DNA of 46,650 nucleotides from Nitrospira sp. UBA2082 (GCA_002331335.1 DCZO01000013.1:1-46650), one strand, 5' to 3'. Positions 9,166 through 17,311 are shown, numbered from the stretch's first letter. Program-made: numbers and translations. Notes: a model not told the origin generated them from the sequence alone.

Positions 9166-10170
9166 CTAATCGTCGTGTGAATCCGGGACCAAGGACAGGG
9201 TTCCGGCTGGTTTGGTCCGATTCCGTCCTTCCTGTTTGGCTTGGTACAGGGCTTGATCAGCCGCTTTGATAAGATCGGTAGGCGAGGCGTGCCTCTGAGG
9301 GATCATGCAGGCATATCCGACGCTGATCGTGACGAGCTCCCCCTCCGAATGAATGATGCCGAGGGACTCAACCCGTCGGCGGAGACTCTCCGCTACCTGT
9401 GCGGCTCCGTCGATGGCGGTGCCCGGCAGCACGATGACAAACTCATCCCCTCCGTAACGGGCGACCAAATCACCGGGACGGTTCACGGCGCTGGAGATAG
9501 CTGCGGAGACCTGTTTCAAACAGTCATCGCCGGCCGTATGCCCTTTGGTGTCGTTATAGGTTTTGAATCGGTCGATATCGAACATGATGAGGGAAAGCGG
9601 GGTCGAGTCGCGGGCGGCCCTCCGCCACTCCTGGTCGAGAAAGTCATCGAACTGCCGTCGGTTGGTAATGCCGGTCAATCCGTCCAAGCAAGAAAGCCGC
9701 AGCAACATCTGGTTCGCTTCCTGGAGTTGGCGCATGACTTCCAGTAGTTCCTGTTCGCGTGCGCGCCGCCGATCGATCTCATGGACCAGGCGCAGCACCG
9801 AGCGCACTCGGGTCAACAACTCGATCTTGTTGACCGGTTTGGCCACATAGTCCATGGCGCCTGCGGCGAATGCTAGCTGGAGATCCACGGGGCCGGTTTT
9901 GACAGTGACCATGATGATGGGAGTATCCCGGAAGCGGTCGACGGCCTTGATTTGGCGACATGCCTCGATGCCGCTCGTGTGGGGCATCAGGATATCCATG
10001 AGGATGAGGTCTACGCGCGCACCGGATTGTTTGCCTCCGTCGAGGCCAAGACATTTGAATGCGGCGGCTGCGGAATCCACTGCGATGATGTCTTCATAGC
10101 CTGCGGTGGAAAGAATTGATTGGAGCAGCAGGCGGTCATCTGCGGAGTCGTCAACGATCAGAATACTCAT
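9166..10170 (-). CDS. Response regulator with GGDEF domain (diguanylate cyclase)
   Basis: The protein has 334 residues from ATG 10170. A longer frame to 10335 would run into the upstream gene and adds no receiver sequence. The receiver domain (1-125) has Asp7 and Asp8 and the phosphoacceptor Asp59 in LILMD, with the lysine in YVAKPVN. A short helical linker leads to a GGDEF domain (about 160-320) with the intact active-site motif YGGDEF (240-244). The inhibitory I-site RPGD (231-234) lies five residues upstream, so the enzyme should make cyclic di-GMP from GTP under product feedback and phosphorylation control (PleD/WspR-like). It lies 43 bases after the first regulator of the operon and is a likely output of the neighbouring kinase. 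Confidence 0.92.
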   Translation of the reverse strand: MSILIVDDSADDRLLLQSILSTAGYEDIIAVDSAAAAFKCLGLDGGKQSGARVDLILMDILMPHTSGIEACRQIKAVDRFRDTPIIMVTVKTGPVDLQLAFAAGAMDYVAKPVNKIELLTRVRSVLRLVHEIDRRRAREQELLEVMRQLQEANQMLLRLSCLDGLTGITNRRQFDDFLDQEWRRAARDSTPLSLIMFDIDRFKTYNDTKGHTAGDDCLKQVSAAISSAVNRPGDLVARYGGDEFVIVLPGTAIDGAAQVAESLRRRVESLGIIHSEGELVTISVGYACMIPQRHASPTDLIKAADQALYQAKQEGRNRTKPAGTLSLVPDSHDD

Positions 10171-10213
10171 AGGGTGTATGCTCACACAGTGGAACTTGGC
10201 GGAAGCGTAGCAG

Positions 10214-10852
10214 TTAGTCGCGGTAAACTCCAGGATAAAGCTTTTTGATGCAGGGCTGACAGAGGCCGTGACTGAATTCAACCCCGGAATGTTCCGATAA
10301 GTAGTCTTCCAATTGTTGCCAGAAGCCGCCGTCATTGCGGATCTTTTTGCACGATGCGCAAATAGGAATTAATCCCCGGAGGACCTTGACCTCTTTGAGG
10401 GCCTGCTGCAGTTCGTCGTTGCTTCGTTGAAGGTCCGCTTCTCGTGCTTTGCGGTGGTCCATCTCCCGCTTCAGGGTTAATGCCGAGGCAACCCGTGCGA
10501 GCAGTTCGACACTGTTGACAGGTTTGGCGATGTAATCCATGGCTCCAGCGGAAAAGGCCTCTTGTAAGTTGTCCGCGTCATTCTTGGCTGTGACCATGAT
10601 AATCGGAATGTCCTTGAGATGGTTGTTCTGTTTGATGTGTCGGCACGCAGCGACACCATCCATGTCCGGCATGCACACATCGAGGAGAATCAATTCAGTC
10701 TGTGGAGGAGGCGATCCGTCAGGGGGAGACAACACCAGAAACGCGGCCTGTGCCGAATCAGCCGTTACAATCTCTGCGTGTCCGGCTTTGATCAGAACGG
10801 AACTGAGCAAGAGCCGATGGTCTGGAGAGTCGTCAACGATAAGAATAGCCAT
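10214..10852 (-). CDS. Response regulator with C-terminal four-cysteine tail
   Basis: The protein has 212 residues. The receiver domain (1-125) has Asp7/Asp8 and phosphoacceptor Asp58 in LILLD, and is closely similar to the receiver of the downstream GGDEF regulator. A coiled-coil-like stretch (about 128-155) leads to a tail containing LRGLIPICASCKKIR, a GFWQQLEDYL segment and HGLCQPCIKKLYP. The two CxxC pairs suggest zinc binding (inference). This tail occurs on many bacterial receivers and PAS kinases, and I know of no settled function. There is no helix-turn-helix, so it is not an obvious transcription factor. AGGGG lies 6-10 bases before ATG 10852. It is the first gene of the four-gene operon. 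Confidence 0.85.
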   Translation of the reverse strand: MAILIVDDSPDHRLLLSSVLIKAGHAEIVTADSAQAAFLVLSPPDGSPPPQTELILLDVCMPDMDGVAACRHIKQNNHLKDIPIIMVTAKNDADNLQEAFSAGAMDYIAKPVNSVELLARVASALTLKREMDHRKAREADLQRSNDELQQALKEVKVLRGLIPICASCKKIRNDGGFWQQLEDYLSEHSGVEFSHGLCQPCIKKLYPGVYRD

Positions 10853-10917
10853 GAGCTGCCCCTGTTATGCGTGCATCGGTACCGACCTTGCAGGGTTTGG
10901 CAGGCCCGTCTGGGAGA

Positions 10918-10923
10918 AGTATA
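10918..10923 (-). promoter_or_regulatory. Possible extended -10 element for the signalling operon
   Basis: On the minus strand the sequence reads TGCTATACT, an extended -10 (TGn plus TATACT, five of six matches to consensus). It lies about 65 bases before the start of the first operon gene. No convincing -35 was seen, as expected for extended -10 promoters. This is a prediction only. Confidence 0.4.
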
Positions 10924-10940
10924 GCAGCGATTCGTAAAAA

Positions 10941-11387
10941 CTAGGCGAGTTTGGCTCTAACGAGGTCGCTAATCTGTTTGCCGTCGACCGCTTGAGCGGC
11001 CAGGCGAGCCATCACGGCTTTCATCACGACCCCCATGTCCTTGAGGGAGCGGGCACCGGTCTCCTTCAACACCGAGGTAATGATGTTCTCGAGTTCCTGC
11101 AGCGAAAGAGCTTGGGGCAGATACGACTCGATAATGGAAATCTCCTTTCGCTCCTTGTCGGCCAACTCGATTCGTTGAGCCTTTTCAAACTGCTCGACCG
11201 ATTCACGGCGCTGCTTAATCAAGGTGGTCATGATCCGGCTCATCTCGGCGTCGTCCAGATCTTTTTTGAGCTCGACCTCTTTATTCAGAATCGCGGCCTT
11301 GATCATCCGAATGACGTCCATCCGAAGCTGGTCTCTGGACTTCATGGCCAGCTTCAGGTCTTCGGTCAGACGATCACGCAGGGACAT
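10941..11387 (-). CDS. GatB/YqeY domain protein
   Basis: The protein has 148 residues, the usual length of YqeY-family proteins, and begins MSLRDRLTEDLKLAMKSRD, a typical family start. The family shares the tail domain of the GatB subunit of the tRNA-dependent amidotransferase and is thought to bind tRNA. It probably has no catalytic role alone. The helical N-terminal half (1-95) and the C-terminal helical domain ending in GKQISDLVRAKLA are both present. ATG 11387 was chosen over the longer frame to 11453 because the family begins here and GAGG precedes it at good spacing. The signalling operon starts 88 bases downstream. Confidence 0.92.
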   Translation of the reverse strand: MSLRDRLTEDLKLAMKSRDQLRMDVIRMIKAAILNKEVELKKDLDDAEMSRIMTTLIKQRRESVEQFEKAQRIELADKERKEISIIESYLPQALSLQELENIITSVLKETGARSLKDMGVVMKAVMARLAAQAVDGKQISDLVRAKLA

Positions 11388-11532
11388 ATGTGCCTCACGA
11401 GGGAAGAGGAGATCCACGCGATGGAGCATACCCTGCTGGTATCGGCGAGTCAACGAGAAGACATCAAAATGGCCCTCATGGCAATCGCGTCAGGTGAGTA
11501 GTAAGATGGTGGCGGTAAGAAAGACCGGGTAG

Positions 11533-12198
11533 ATGGGTGCTCGCAGCAATCGAGAGGGTACGGAGTCTCCGGTGCTGTTCATCCAGGCTGGTGTCATTGT
11601 CGGTATGTTGAGCGGCATACTGGGATGCCAAGGCGAATCTTCTCAGGTCGTGCCGTCGAATGTGTCGTCGGCCGTTCCGTTCCCGATTCCACGGGAGGTG
11701 CAGCGCATCGCGGTGTTGTACCCGAAGTCGGTCAGTTCCGAGATGGCCGATGCCTATAATCGCCTGGAGGAAGCGACCTTTGGGTTGAAGGCAGTTCGCC
11801 CAAGCTTGAGATTTGTTGATCGATTGTATTTGCCGATTGTCCTCGAAGAACATCGATTCCAACTCACCGGAGCGGTGGCGGACGAGAGCGCTATTCGACT
11901 CGGCCGGGTCTTGGGAGTGGACACGGTCCTGATCTACCGGATCAATGGCCCCTCGATGCGGGATCGGATGTGGGCACGGTCTCACCGGGACCTGCCGCCG
12001 GTTACCGTCACAAGCAAGATGATCAGGGTGGAAAGCGCCGAGGTGCTCTACCACAATATCGTGGAGACTGAGATCGAGGAATCGACCGTTTGGGGCCGAT
12101 CCTTTTTGGACAGAACCGAGTATCAGCGGTTGAGCCGAGAGGCCATGGAACGGGGTATCGCGCAAACGGTCTTAGAATTACGCCAAGCACTCAAGTGA
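11533..12198 (+). CDS. Predicted lipoprotein of unknown function (CsgG/LpoB-like layout)
   Basis: The protein has 221 residues. The N-terminal hydrophobic segment ends in LSGILGC, a lipobox-like site near residue 32, so it is likely a lipoprotein. The mature part contains a strand pattern RIAVLYP, a helix, then VDTVLIYRIN, and ends in an amphipathic helix (GIAQTVLELRQAL). This resembles the alpha/beta layout of CsgG- or LpoB-type lipoproteins, but the similarity is loose and I do not assign a family. It is followed 37 bases later by a second small lipoprotein on the same strand, so the two may share a transcript. Confidence 0.7.
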   Translation: MGARSNREGTESPVLFIQAGVIVGMLSGILGCQGESSQVVPSNVSSAVPFPIPREVQRIAVLYPKSVSSEMADAYNRLEEATFGLKAVRPSLRFVDRLYLPIVLEEHRFQLTGAVADESAIRLGRVLGVDTVLIYRINGPSMRDRMWARSHRDLPPVTVTSKMIRVESAEVLYHNIVETEIEESTVWGRSFLDRTEYQRLSREAMERGIAQTVLELRQALK

Positions 12199-12235
12199 GT
12201 TGCGGCGGGTCCGACATGCTAGGGGAGGGGGTATA

Positions 12236-12457
12236 ATGGCGAAAAAACCGCTGGGGCAAGTGAGTCCGGAGAGACGCCTGATGACGGGCTTGGTGAGTCT
12301 GGTGCTGGTGTGGTTCAGTGGCTGTGCCGCTGGACAGCCGAAACCGTCTGGGCCGACAGTGACGCCGGAGCAAGTCCGTGGCCATGCGGACAAGTCCTTC
12401 GACAAATTGAAACAGGAAGAACAGCATCGGACCGTCGCTCCGGCAACGGGCCCCTAA
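12236..12457 (+). CDS. Small predicted lipoprotein
   Basis: The protein has 73 residues from ATG 12236, preceded by the purine-rich AGGGGAGGGGG. The hydrophobic segment MTGLVSLVLVWFSGC ends in a lipobox-like cysteine near residue 30. The short mature part is proline-rich and then charged (VRGHADKSFDKLKQEEQ). No family was recognised. Its stop codon overlaps the stop of the convergent MFS transporter gene. Small lipoproteins of this sort are common in Nitrospira-like genomes (general impression). Confidence 0.65.
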   Translation: MAKKPLGQVSPERRLMTGLVSLVLVWFSGCAAGQPKPSGPTVTPEQVRGHADKSFDKLKQEEQHRTVAPATGP

Positions 12458-13857
12458 CGGCGGCGGAGTGTGAGTTGTCGCAAGGGCTTCAATAACGGAA
12501 GTTCCCACAATAACCGGTGATGAGCACGCGGTTCCACCGCACGAGGTTCCTGGAAAGTGCGGAGTAGCGTCGCTGAGACAATTAAGCGGAGCAGACCGGA
12601 GATAAAGAAAAGAAACGGAAGGTTGGAAATCGGGTGCAGAGCCAAGGCGCCGAGTTGCAGCGAGACTGGGACCGTGCTGATGAGCCAGGTGCCAAGGAGC
12701 GTCCCCAATGCCCATCCAATCGCGTTGACAGTCGTTGACACCGCGACGGCTTTGGCTCGGTCGGCAGTGTGCACCGCATCGAAAACATAGTTGTTGAGAC
12801 CGAGTCCGAGTCCCGCCCAGACGACCCCTCCAAAGAAGTTCACCACAACGAGGAATGCCCATGCTGTACTCAGTAGATAGAGCATCGGCAGGATGGCCAC
12901 GATCACTCCGGTAAAGGTCAAGAGCGCTTTATTGCCGAAGCGGTCACCGAATTGGCCCCATGCGGGTAATGTGACGAACTGCCCGATTATCCCTGCCCCA
13001 AGCCATGCGCCATATTCCCAATACGCAAGGTGGAGATCCTGGATCATATAAATCACGAAGAACGGGGCGGTCATCAGGACCGCCAGGTGCATCAGGCTTG
13101 AAAAGAGCAGAAATTGCCTGAAGTTCTTCGTGATTCCAGTGCGGAAAAATACACGAAAACCATCGTTGATGTCCTTCGATTCAGGCTGGGGTAAGTCCGG
13201 TACTTTGAGAAGAAAGAACGCCGAGGCGCTTCGGCAAAGTCCTGCGGCGAGAAACATGACGGCGAAGCCAACCCAGAGGGCTTGCCGCTGTTCGCAATAG
13301 CTCAGTAGCACCCCGCCGGAGCAGAGTGCGAGAAAGCTGGTCAAGGCCATGATGCGCGATCGGCTGGCGAAATACATGCCGCGCTCGTTGGCGTCGAGAC
13401 GGTCGGTAATGAAGCTGTTCCACGCAGGCGATGTAAAATGGGTGAAGGTGAAATACAACGCGACGCCAGCGATCAGCAGCCAGGGGCCGAATTCAGGCCA
13501 CAACAAAGGCAGGGCCAGAATCGGGATCCATGACAGGGATTGTCCGATGAAGCCCCAGAAGATTTGAGTTTTGCGGGTATCAAAACAGTGGGACACCTTG
13601 ACTGAGACGAGTTGTGCCCAAGCTCCCAGCAGTTGCGGCATGGCAGAGAGAATGCTCAAGTGCAGCGGTGTCGCGTGGCTGAGGAGTGCAAAGGCGGAAA
13701 GATACTGTTCGCCTCCGCCTTGCGTGACAGCTTGAAAGAGTCCGTCGCGTATGCCGAACCGGCGCCCCGGTTCTTGGTGTCGTGTATGGTCGGACGCGGC
13801 GTGATTCTGTGAGCCGAATGGGGTCTGTTGCGACAATGTTGTCTCGGGCTCCGTCAT
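12454..13857 (-). CDS. MFS-type transporter
   Basis: The protein has 467 residues from ATG 13857. A longer frame to 13938 adds a non-hydrophobic leader and is less likely. At least ten strongly hydrophobic segments are visible, and the loop after the second segment carries DTRKTQ, in the position of the MFS A-motif region. Further segments include FLALCSGGVLLSY, FVIYMIQDL and GVVWAGLGLGLNNYVFDAV. The protein most resembles uncharacterised major facilitator permeases. Substrate and direction cannot be told. The inner membrane is the expected location. It faces the divergent gene at 13981 across 123 bases and ends in a four-base stop-codon overlap with the small lipoprotein gene. Confidence 0.8.
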   Translation of the reverse strand: MTEPETTLSQQTPFGSQNHAASDHTRHQEPGRRFGIRDGLFQAVTQGGGEQYLSAFALLSHATPLHLSILSAMPQLLGAWAQLVSVKVSHCFDTRKTQIFWGFIGQSLSWIPILALPLLWPEFGPWLLIAGVALYFTFTHFTSPAWNSFITDRLDANERGMYFASRSRIMALTSFLALCSGGVLLSYCEQRQALWVGFAVMFLAAGLCRSASAFFLLKVPDLPQPESKDINDGFRVFFRTGITKNFRQFLLFSSLMHLAVLMTAPFFVIYMIQDLHLAYWEYGAWLGAGIIGQFVTLPAWGQFGDRFGNKALLTFTGVIVAILPMLYLLSTAWAFLVVVNFFGGVVWAGLGLGLNNYVFDAVHTADRAKAVAVSTTVNAIGWALGTLLGTWLISTVPVSLQLGALALHPISNLPFLFFISGLLRLIVSATLLRTFQEPRAVEPRAHHRLLWELPLLKPLRQLTLRRR

Positions 13858-13980
13858 CTTAATTCGGTGCCGTTGGGGGGCTGGTGAGCACTGTACCATA
13901 GATTGCCTGGGCGACAAGCGTTGTCCGACCGGCGTCATTTGACGATTGACCGGTCATCCGTCTGCCGATACGATCACGCC

Positions 13981-14634
13981 ATGATCCGACGAGGCAGCCA
14001 TCGTGTATCCGGGTGTTTCGTGCGACGTGCTGTTGCTGCCGCCATGCTGTGGCTTGGATTGTTTGGTGGACAGGCCAGTCCCGCGAAAGATCTCCTTTCA
14101 CCAAAGGAACAGGAAACGACTGAGGTCGGCGTGACGCGGAGTCCGTCGTTTGACGAGCAGCAACAGGGCATTCCGCAATCACTGTTTACCTGGATCAGAA
14201 TGGCGCAAGGCTATGAGGTGGAGTGGGATACATTTGGGCGACAGGGATGGTATGCACAGGACCCCCGGTTGAAACCAGTTAACCCAGGTTCTATCTTTAC
14301 GCCGCAGACGCCGGTCGTCTACATCGTCTTCGAGGTAGCCCCGCTTGAAGACCCGACCCAGTTTGGCGTGCAATGGTTCAGGGAACAGTCTGATGGCCCG
14401 TTGAATCGTCGGATGGGAGGCAAGGATGTGCTTGAAATGCCGGGTCATGAACGGTACGGCTTCCTTGAATTAAAGAAGCCCGGTGAAGTCTGGCCGGTCG
14501 GAAATTACGTGGCAGAATTGTATATCGCTCCGTTGGGACAACAGCCGTTTCATGCTGTGAATCGAGTTGGAATAATGCGCTTTACGATTGTTGAAGCTGA
14601 CCCGCCACGCCGCCCACCGATTCAGACAAAGTGA
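13981..14634 (+). CDS. Predicted exported protein of unknown function
   Basis: The protein has 217 residues from ATG 13981. A longer frame to 13903 lacks a signal. The N-terminus has several arginines, then a hydrophobic stretch (AVAAAMLWLGLFGG) and a likely signal peptidase site near QASPA (about residue 35). The mature part has alternating hydrophobic strands (TPVVYIVFEVAP, VGNYVAELYIAPLG, NRVGIMRFTIVEA), suggesting a beta-sandwich. No family was recognised. The following 94-residue gene starts 45 bases downstream on the same strand. Confidence 0.65.
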   Translation: MIRRGSHRVSGCFVRRAVAAAMLWLGLFGGQASPAKDLLSPKEQETTEVGVTRSPSFDEQQQGIPQSLFTWIRMAQGYEVEWDTFGRQGWYAQDPRLKPVNPGSIFTPQTPVVYIVFEVAPLEDPTQFGVQWFREQSDGPLNRRMGGKDVLEMPGHERYGFLELKKPGEVWPVGNYVAELYIAPLGQQPFHAVNRVGIMRFTIVEADPPRRPPIQTK

Positions 14635-14679
14635 CGAGCTCCATAACAGGTAGATCCTCTACGGTGAAAGGGTATTGGA

Positions 14680-14964
14680 ATGGTTGCGTACGTGAAAGTG
14701 ACCGATCCGGAAAAGCTGGCGTTGCTCTATGAACGATTTCGGGATGTGTGTCTTGTGGAAAAGGAAGTGTGGAAGGAGATCTTCCTGCCCAGAGAAACTG
14801 CTTCAGGTCCGGTCCAGACGAATATCCAGGACCGGTATGTCGTTGAGATTGACGATCCCGCAGTTGAGGATGCCCTTGACGCGAACATTCCGCGTGGGGC
14901 AGCCACTCTTGGCGCAGCCATCCAAGAGTACCGTTCGCATATTGCTTTTTTCAGGAAAGGGTGA
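14680..14964 (+). CDS. Hypothetical protein of 94 residues
   Basis: This is a small, acidic, soluble protein beginning MVAYVKVTDPEKLALLYERF, with no signal peptide or membrane segment. It has helices at each end and a strand YVVEIDD in the middle. The codon use resembles its neighbours, which supports a real gene, but I recognise no domain. It may be co-transcribed with the exported protein just upstream. It converges with htpX, with an inverted repeat between the two stops. Confidence 0.55.
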   Translation: MVAYVKVTDPEKLALLYERFRDVCLVEKEVWKEIFLPRETASGPVQTNIQDRYVVEIDDPAVEDALDANIPRGAATLGAAIQEYRSHIAFFRKG

Positions 14965-14980
14965 GGATGGATGCAGGGAG

Positions 14981-15014
14981 GGCACGTCAGCGACGGTTTT
15001 GCCGCTGCCGTGCC
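14981..15014. terminator. Inverted repeat between convergent genes, possible bidirectional terminator
   Basis: The arms are 14981-14992 and 15003-15014 (GGCACGTCAGCG against CGCTGCCGTGCC), 12 bases with one mismatch, and the loop is 10 bases. It lies between the stop of the 94-residue gene and the stop of htpX. There is no T-tract on either side, so it is not a textbook intrinsic terminator. The position supports a transcript-end role. Confidence 0.45.
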
Positions 15015-15039
15015 ACTGCCGGGCTCAGGTACGGGATCG

Positions 15040-15927
15040 TTACAGATGTTCCAGCGCCGCAATGCGGGCTTCGATCGGCGGATGTGTCGCGAATAAGCTC
15101 ATGACCCCGCCGGCTTGGCCGGAAATTTTCATTGTTGCGAGCGCGTCCTGCGGTGAGGGTTGGAATTGCGTACGAGTCACCCATCGATCAATGGCGCGGA
15201 GCGCACCGATCATCGATTCCTTCCCATACACCTTGGCTGCAAACGCATCAGCCCCAAACTCCCGGCGACGTGAAAACCAACTGATGACGATGGAGGCCAG
15301 GATGCTCACAATGATCTGTAGCACCAGGGACAGGCCAAAACCTAAGGCCGCCTGATCCCGCTCCTCAAAGAAACGCCGCACCCACATGGCAATGTAATAG
15401 ACGAAGGTGTTCATCAGGCCGGCCAGGACGGTGGTGGCGAACATGTCGCCGTTATACACATGACCCATTTCATGAGCCAGGACCGCCTTGACCTCGTCTT
15501 CTTTTAGGTTTTGCAGCAATCCGGTCGATACGGCCACCATTGAATTGTTCTTGCTTGGTCCTGTCGCGAAGGCATTGGGGTCCGGAGAGTCGTAGACCCA
15601 TACCTCGGGCATGGTAATGTGGAGGCGCTGGGCGATTTCCTGCACGGAGCCATAAATGATCTGTTCGGCGTGCGAGCGAGGTTGGGTAATCTGCTGGCAG
15701 TTGAGCATGGCGCGCGCCATTTGCTTCGAAAACGCCAAACTGATGAATGCCCCGCCAAACCCAAACAGTGCGGCCCATACCAATGTTGTCAGATCAACGG
15801 AGCCGCGAACGTCAATTCCGAACATCGGCAAAATCACATTGATCACGATAGGAACCGTGATTGACAGCGTCACCATGATCAGGATATTTGCGATCAGCAG
15901 CAGGCCGATACCTTTCATCCACTTCAT
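15040..15927 (-). CDS. htpX: Membrane zinc metalloprotease HtpX
   Basis: The protein has 295 residues, matching the usual length. ATG 15927 follows a strong Shine-Dalgarno sequence (AAGGAGGAATTCG), so the longer frame to 15999 is not needed. Two N-terminal membrane segments (about 7-35 and 46-66) precede the catalytic motif HEMGH (152-156). Glu223 in RREFGAD is the third zinc ligand, and two further membrane segments lie between (about 163-182 and 195-217). HtpX degrades misfolded inner-membrane proteins, working alongside FtsH in stress response (known for the family). The gene is transcribed away from the squalene-synthase-like gene across a 328-base gap. Confidence 0.96.
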   Translation of the reverse strand: MKWMKGIGLLLIANILIMVTLSITVPIVINVILPMFGIDVRGSVDLTTLVWAALFGFGGAFISLAFSKQMARAMLNCQQITQPRSHAEQIIYGSVQEIAQRLHITMPEVWVYDSPDPNAFATGPSKNNSMVAVSTGLLQNLKEDEVKAVLAHEMGHVYNGDMFATTVLAGLMNTFVYYIAMWVRRFFEERDQAALGFGLSLVLQIIVSILASIVISWFSRRREFGADAFAAKVYGKESMIGALRAIDRWVTRTQFQPSPQDALATMKISGQAGGVMSLFATHPPIEARIAALEHL

Positions 15928-16255
15928 CGAATTCCTCCTTCGCGATTCGTCTTCATCTGAGAACGCACCCCAGAAAGAACCTGACCCTATTATACACAAA
16001 CGGCCTATCGGGAGTTACTGTGTCGAACACTTATTGTCTTCTAAGCAATAAGGACGTGCTTCAGAAAGTCAAGGTCGTCGAAGTCCCTGAAACTACGCCG
16101 CTATTGTTGACCCATTCCCGCAAGACCTGTTAAGAATTTCTTATGCATGTCGGCTGGCAGCCTGTTGCGTGTGCGGGATGTCGGTGCAGGGAAAACCGTC
16201 ATGGTTACATTCGTCCCGACTCAGGCTGGTCTTTTTTCCTACTTTGTGAAGTAGC
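15928..16255. promoter_or_regulatory. Divergent upstream region of htpX and the squalene-synthase-like gene
   Basis: This 328-base gap must hold promoters for both directions. On the htpX side only the Shine-Dalgarno sequence is clear. A short near-palindrome GTGTCGAACAC lies at about 16020-16030, with no known regulator assigned. The right end holds a perfect small inverted repeat directly before the start codon (entry at 16239-16254). No gene was seen in it. Confidence 0.4.
16239..16254 (+). promoter_or_regulatory. Inverted repeat directly before the start codon
   Basis: Arm CTACTT (16239-16244), loop TGTG, arm AAGTAG (16249-16254), then one base and ATG 16256. The hairpin occupies the place where a Shine-Dalgarno sequence would be, and no such sequence is visible. 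It could affect translation or be an operator half-site pair. It is small and may be chance. Confidence 0.35.
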
Positions 16256-17311
16256 ATGATGGATTCTGCCACGACACCGTCCGCTTCCAAACAGGAACTG
16301 CTCCGAGACCTGCTCAAGCAGGTCTCGCGGCTGTTTTATACCACGCTGGTTGTGGTGCCGGCGGATGTTCGCGAACAAGTCAGTCTTGCCTATCTCTTCG
16401 CCAGAGCCGCCGACACGATTGCCGACACGGATTTAATCGAGCGGTCGCGGCGCATGGACTTGCTCCGCCAACTTAAGGGACAGTTTGTCAGCGATCAGAT
16501 CGTGTGGAGGCAGGTTCAGGATATCCAGCGGGCAGTCGGGCCGCTCCAGCGCGATTCGGCGGAACGAACCTTGCTCGAGCGATTGGACGAGTGCTTCAGG
16601 CTCTTTCAAGACTTTTCACCGGATGATCGCCGCCGGGTGCAGAGGCTGATGACGACCCTGACGCTAGGCATGGAAATGGATTTGAGCCTGTTTCCCGGAA
16701 AATCCGCGGATGATCTCATGGCACTGAAGACGCTCGGCGACCTGGACCGGTACACCTATTACGTCGCCGGATGTGTGGGTGAGTTTTGGACGGACTTGAT
16801 GTGCGCCCATCGGAAGGCGCTGGCCTCGTGGAATGTGCGGGAGATGTCGGAGGTCGGTGTTCGGTTTGGAAAGGGCCTGCAATTGACGAACATCGTCAAA
16901 GACATTGCCCATGACCTTCAGAAAGGCCGCTGCTATGTGCCTGAACCGATGCTGGCCGAGGCAGGATTAAAGCCGGGGGACTTACTTGATCAGGCCAGCC
17001 TGCCGCGGTTTCGGCCGGTGCTGAGCAAACTCGTCCGTATGGCGACAGAACATCTCGACCAAGGGTGGCTCTATACCATGTCTATCCCGCGCTATGAAAC
17101 CAGGTTGCGGCTGTCCTGCATGTGGCCGATTCTCTCTGCGGGGGAGTCACTCAAACTGGTCCTGCATTCGCCCGACATCTTGAATCCCTCCGTGAAAGTC
17201 AAAATCCCACGGAGCAAGGTCTATCGCATCATGGCGATGACGACCGGTACAGTCGCATGCGGGTATTCCGGCACAGCATACTGGGGTCATCTGCGGAAAC
17301 AGATTGCGTAA
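16256..17311 (+). CDS. Squalene/phytoene synthase family protein
   Basis: The protein has 351 residues. It belongs to the head-to-head prenyl transferase family that condenses two farnesyl or geranylgeranyl diphosphates. The first aspartate-rich motif is DTIAD (53-57) in LFARAADTIADT, and the second is NIVKDIAHD (212-220), so both magnesium-binding sites are intact. The DTIADT form points to a squalene-synthase-like rather than plant-type phytoene enzyme (inference), which would feed hopanoid or sterol-like lipids. The C-terminal 40 residues include a weakly hydrophobic stretch that may touch the membrane. No other isoprenoid gene is next to it. ATG 16259 is an equally possible start. The first codons contain a perfect 10-bp hairpin (16304-16327). 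Confidence 0.9.
   Translation: MMDSATTPSASKQELLRDLLKQVSRLFYTTLVVVPADVREQVSLAYLFARAADTIADTDLIERSRRMDLLRQLKGQFVSDQIVWRQVQDIQRAVGPLQRDSAERTLLERLDECFRLFQDFSPDDRRRVQRLMTTLTLGMEMDLSLFPGKSADDLMALKTLGDLDRYTYYVAGCVGEFWTDLMCAHRKALASWNVREMSEVGVRFGKGLQLTNIVKDIAHDLQKGRCYVPEPMLAEAGLKPGDLLDQASLPRFRPVLSKLVRMATEHLDQGWLYTMSIPRYETRLRLSCMWPILSAGESLKLVLHSPDILNPSVKVKIPRSKVYRIMAMTTGTVACGYSGTAYWGHLRKQIA
16304..16327 (+). other. Perfect 10-bp hairpin inside the 5' coding region
   Basis: Arm CGAGACCTGC (16304-16313), loop TCAA, and the exact complement at 16318-16327. It lies 48 bases into the squalene-synthase-like gene. The encoded helix (LLRDLLKQVSRLF) does not demand such symmetry, but a chance origin is possible. 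There is no immediate T-tract, so it is not a plain terminator. Confidence 0.5.

Noticed and set aside
16018..16032. Near-palindrome GTGTCGAACAC as a LexA-type site
   Set aside because: The arms are only four bases and do not match a known SOS box. Its location in a divergent promoter region is suggestive but insufficient.
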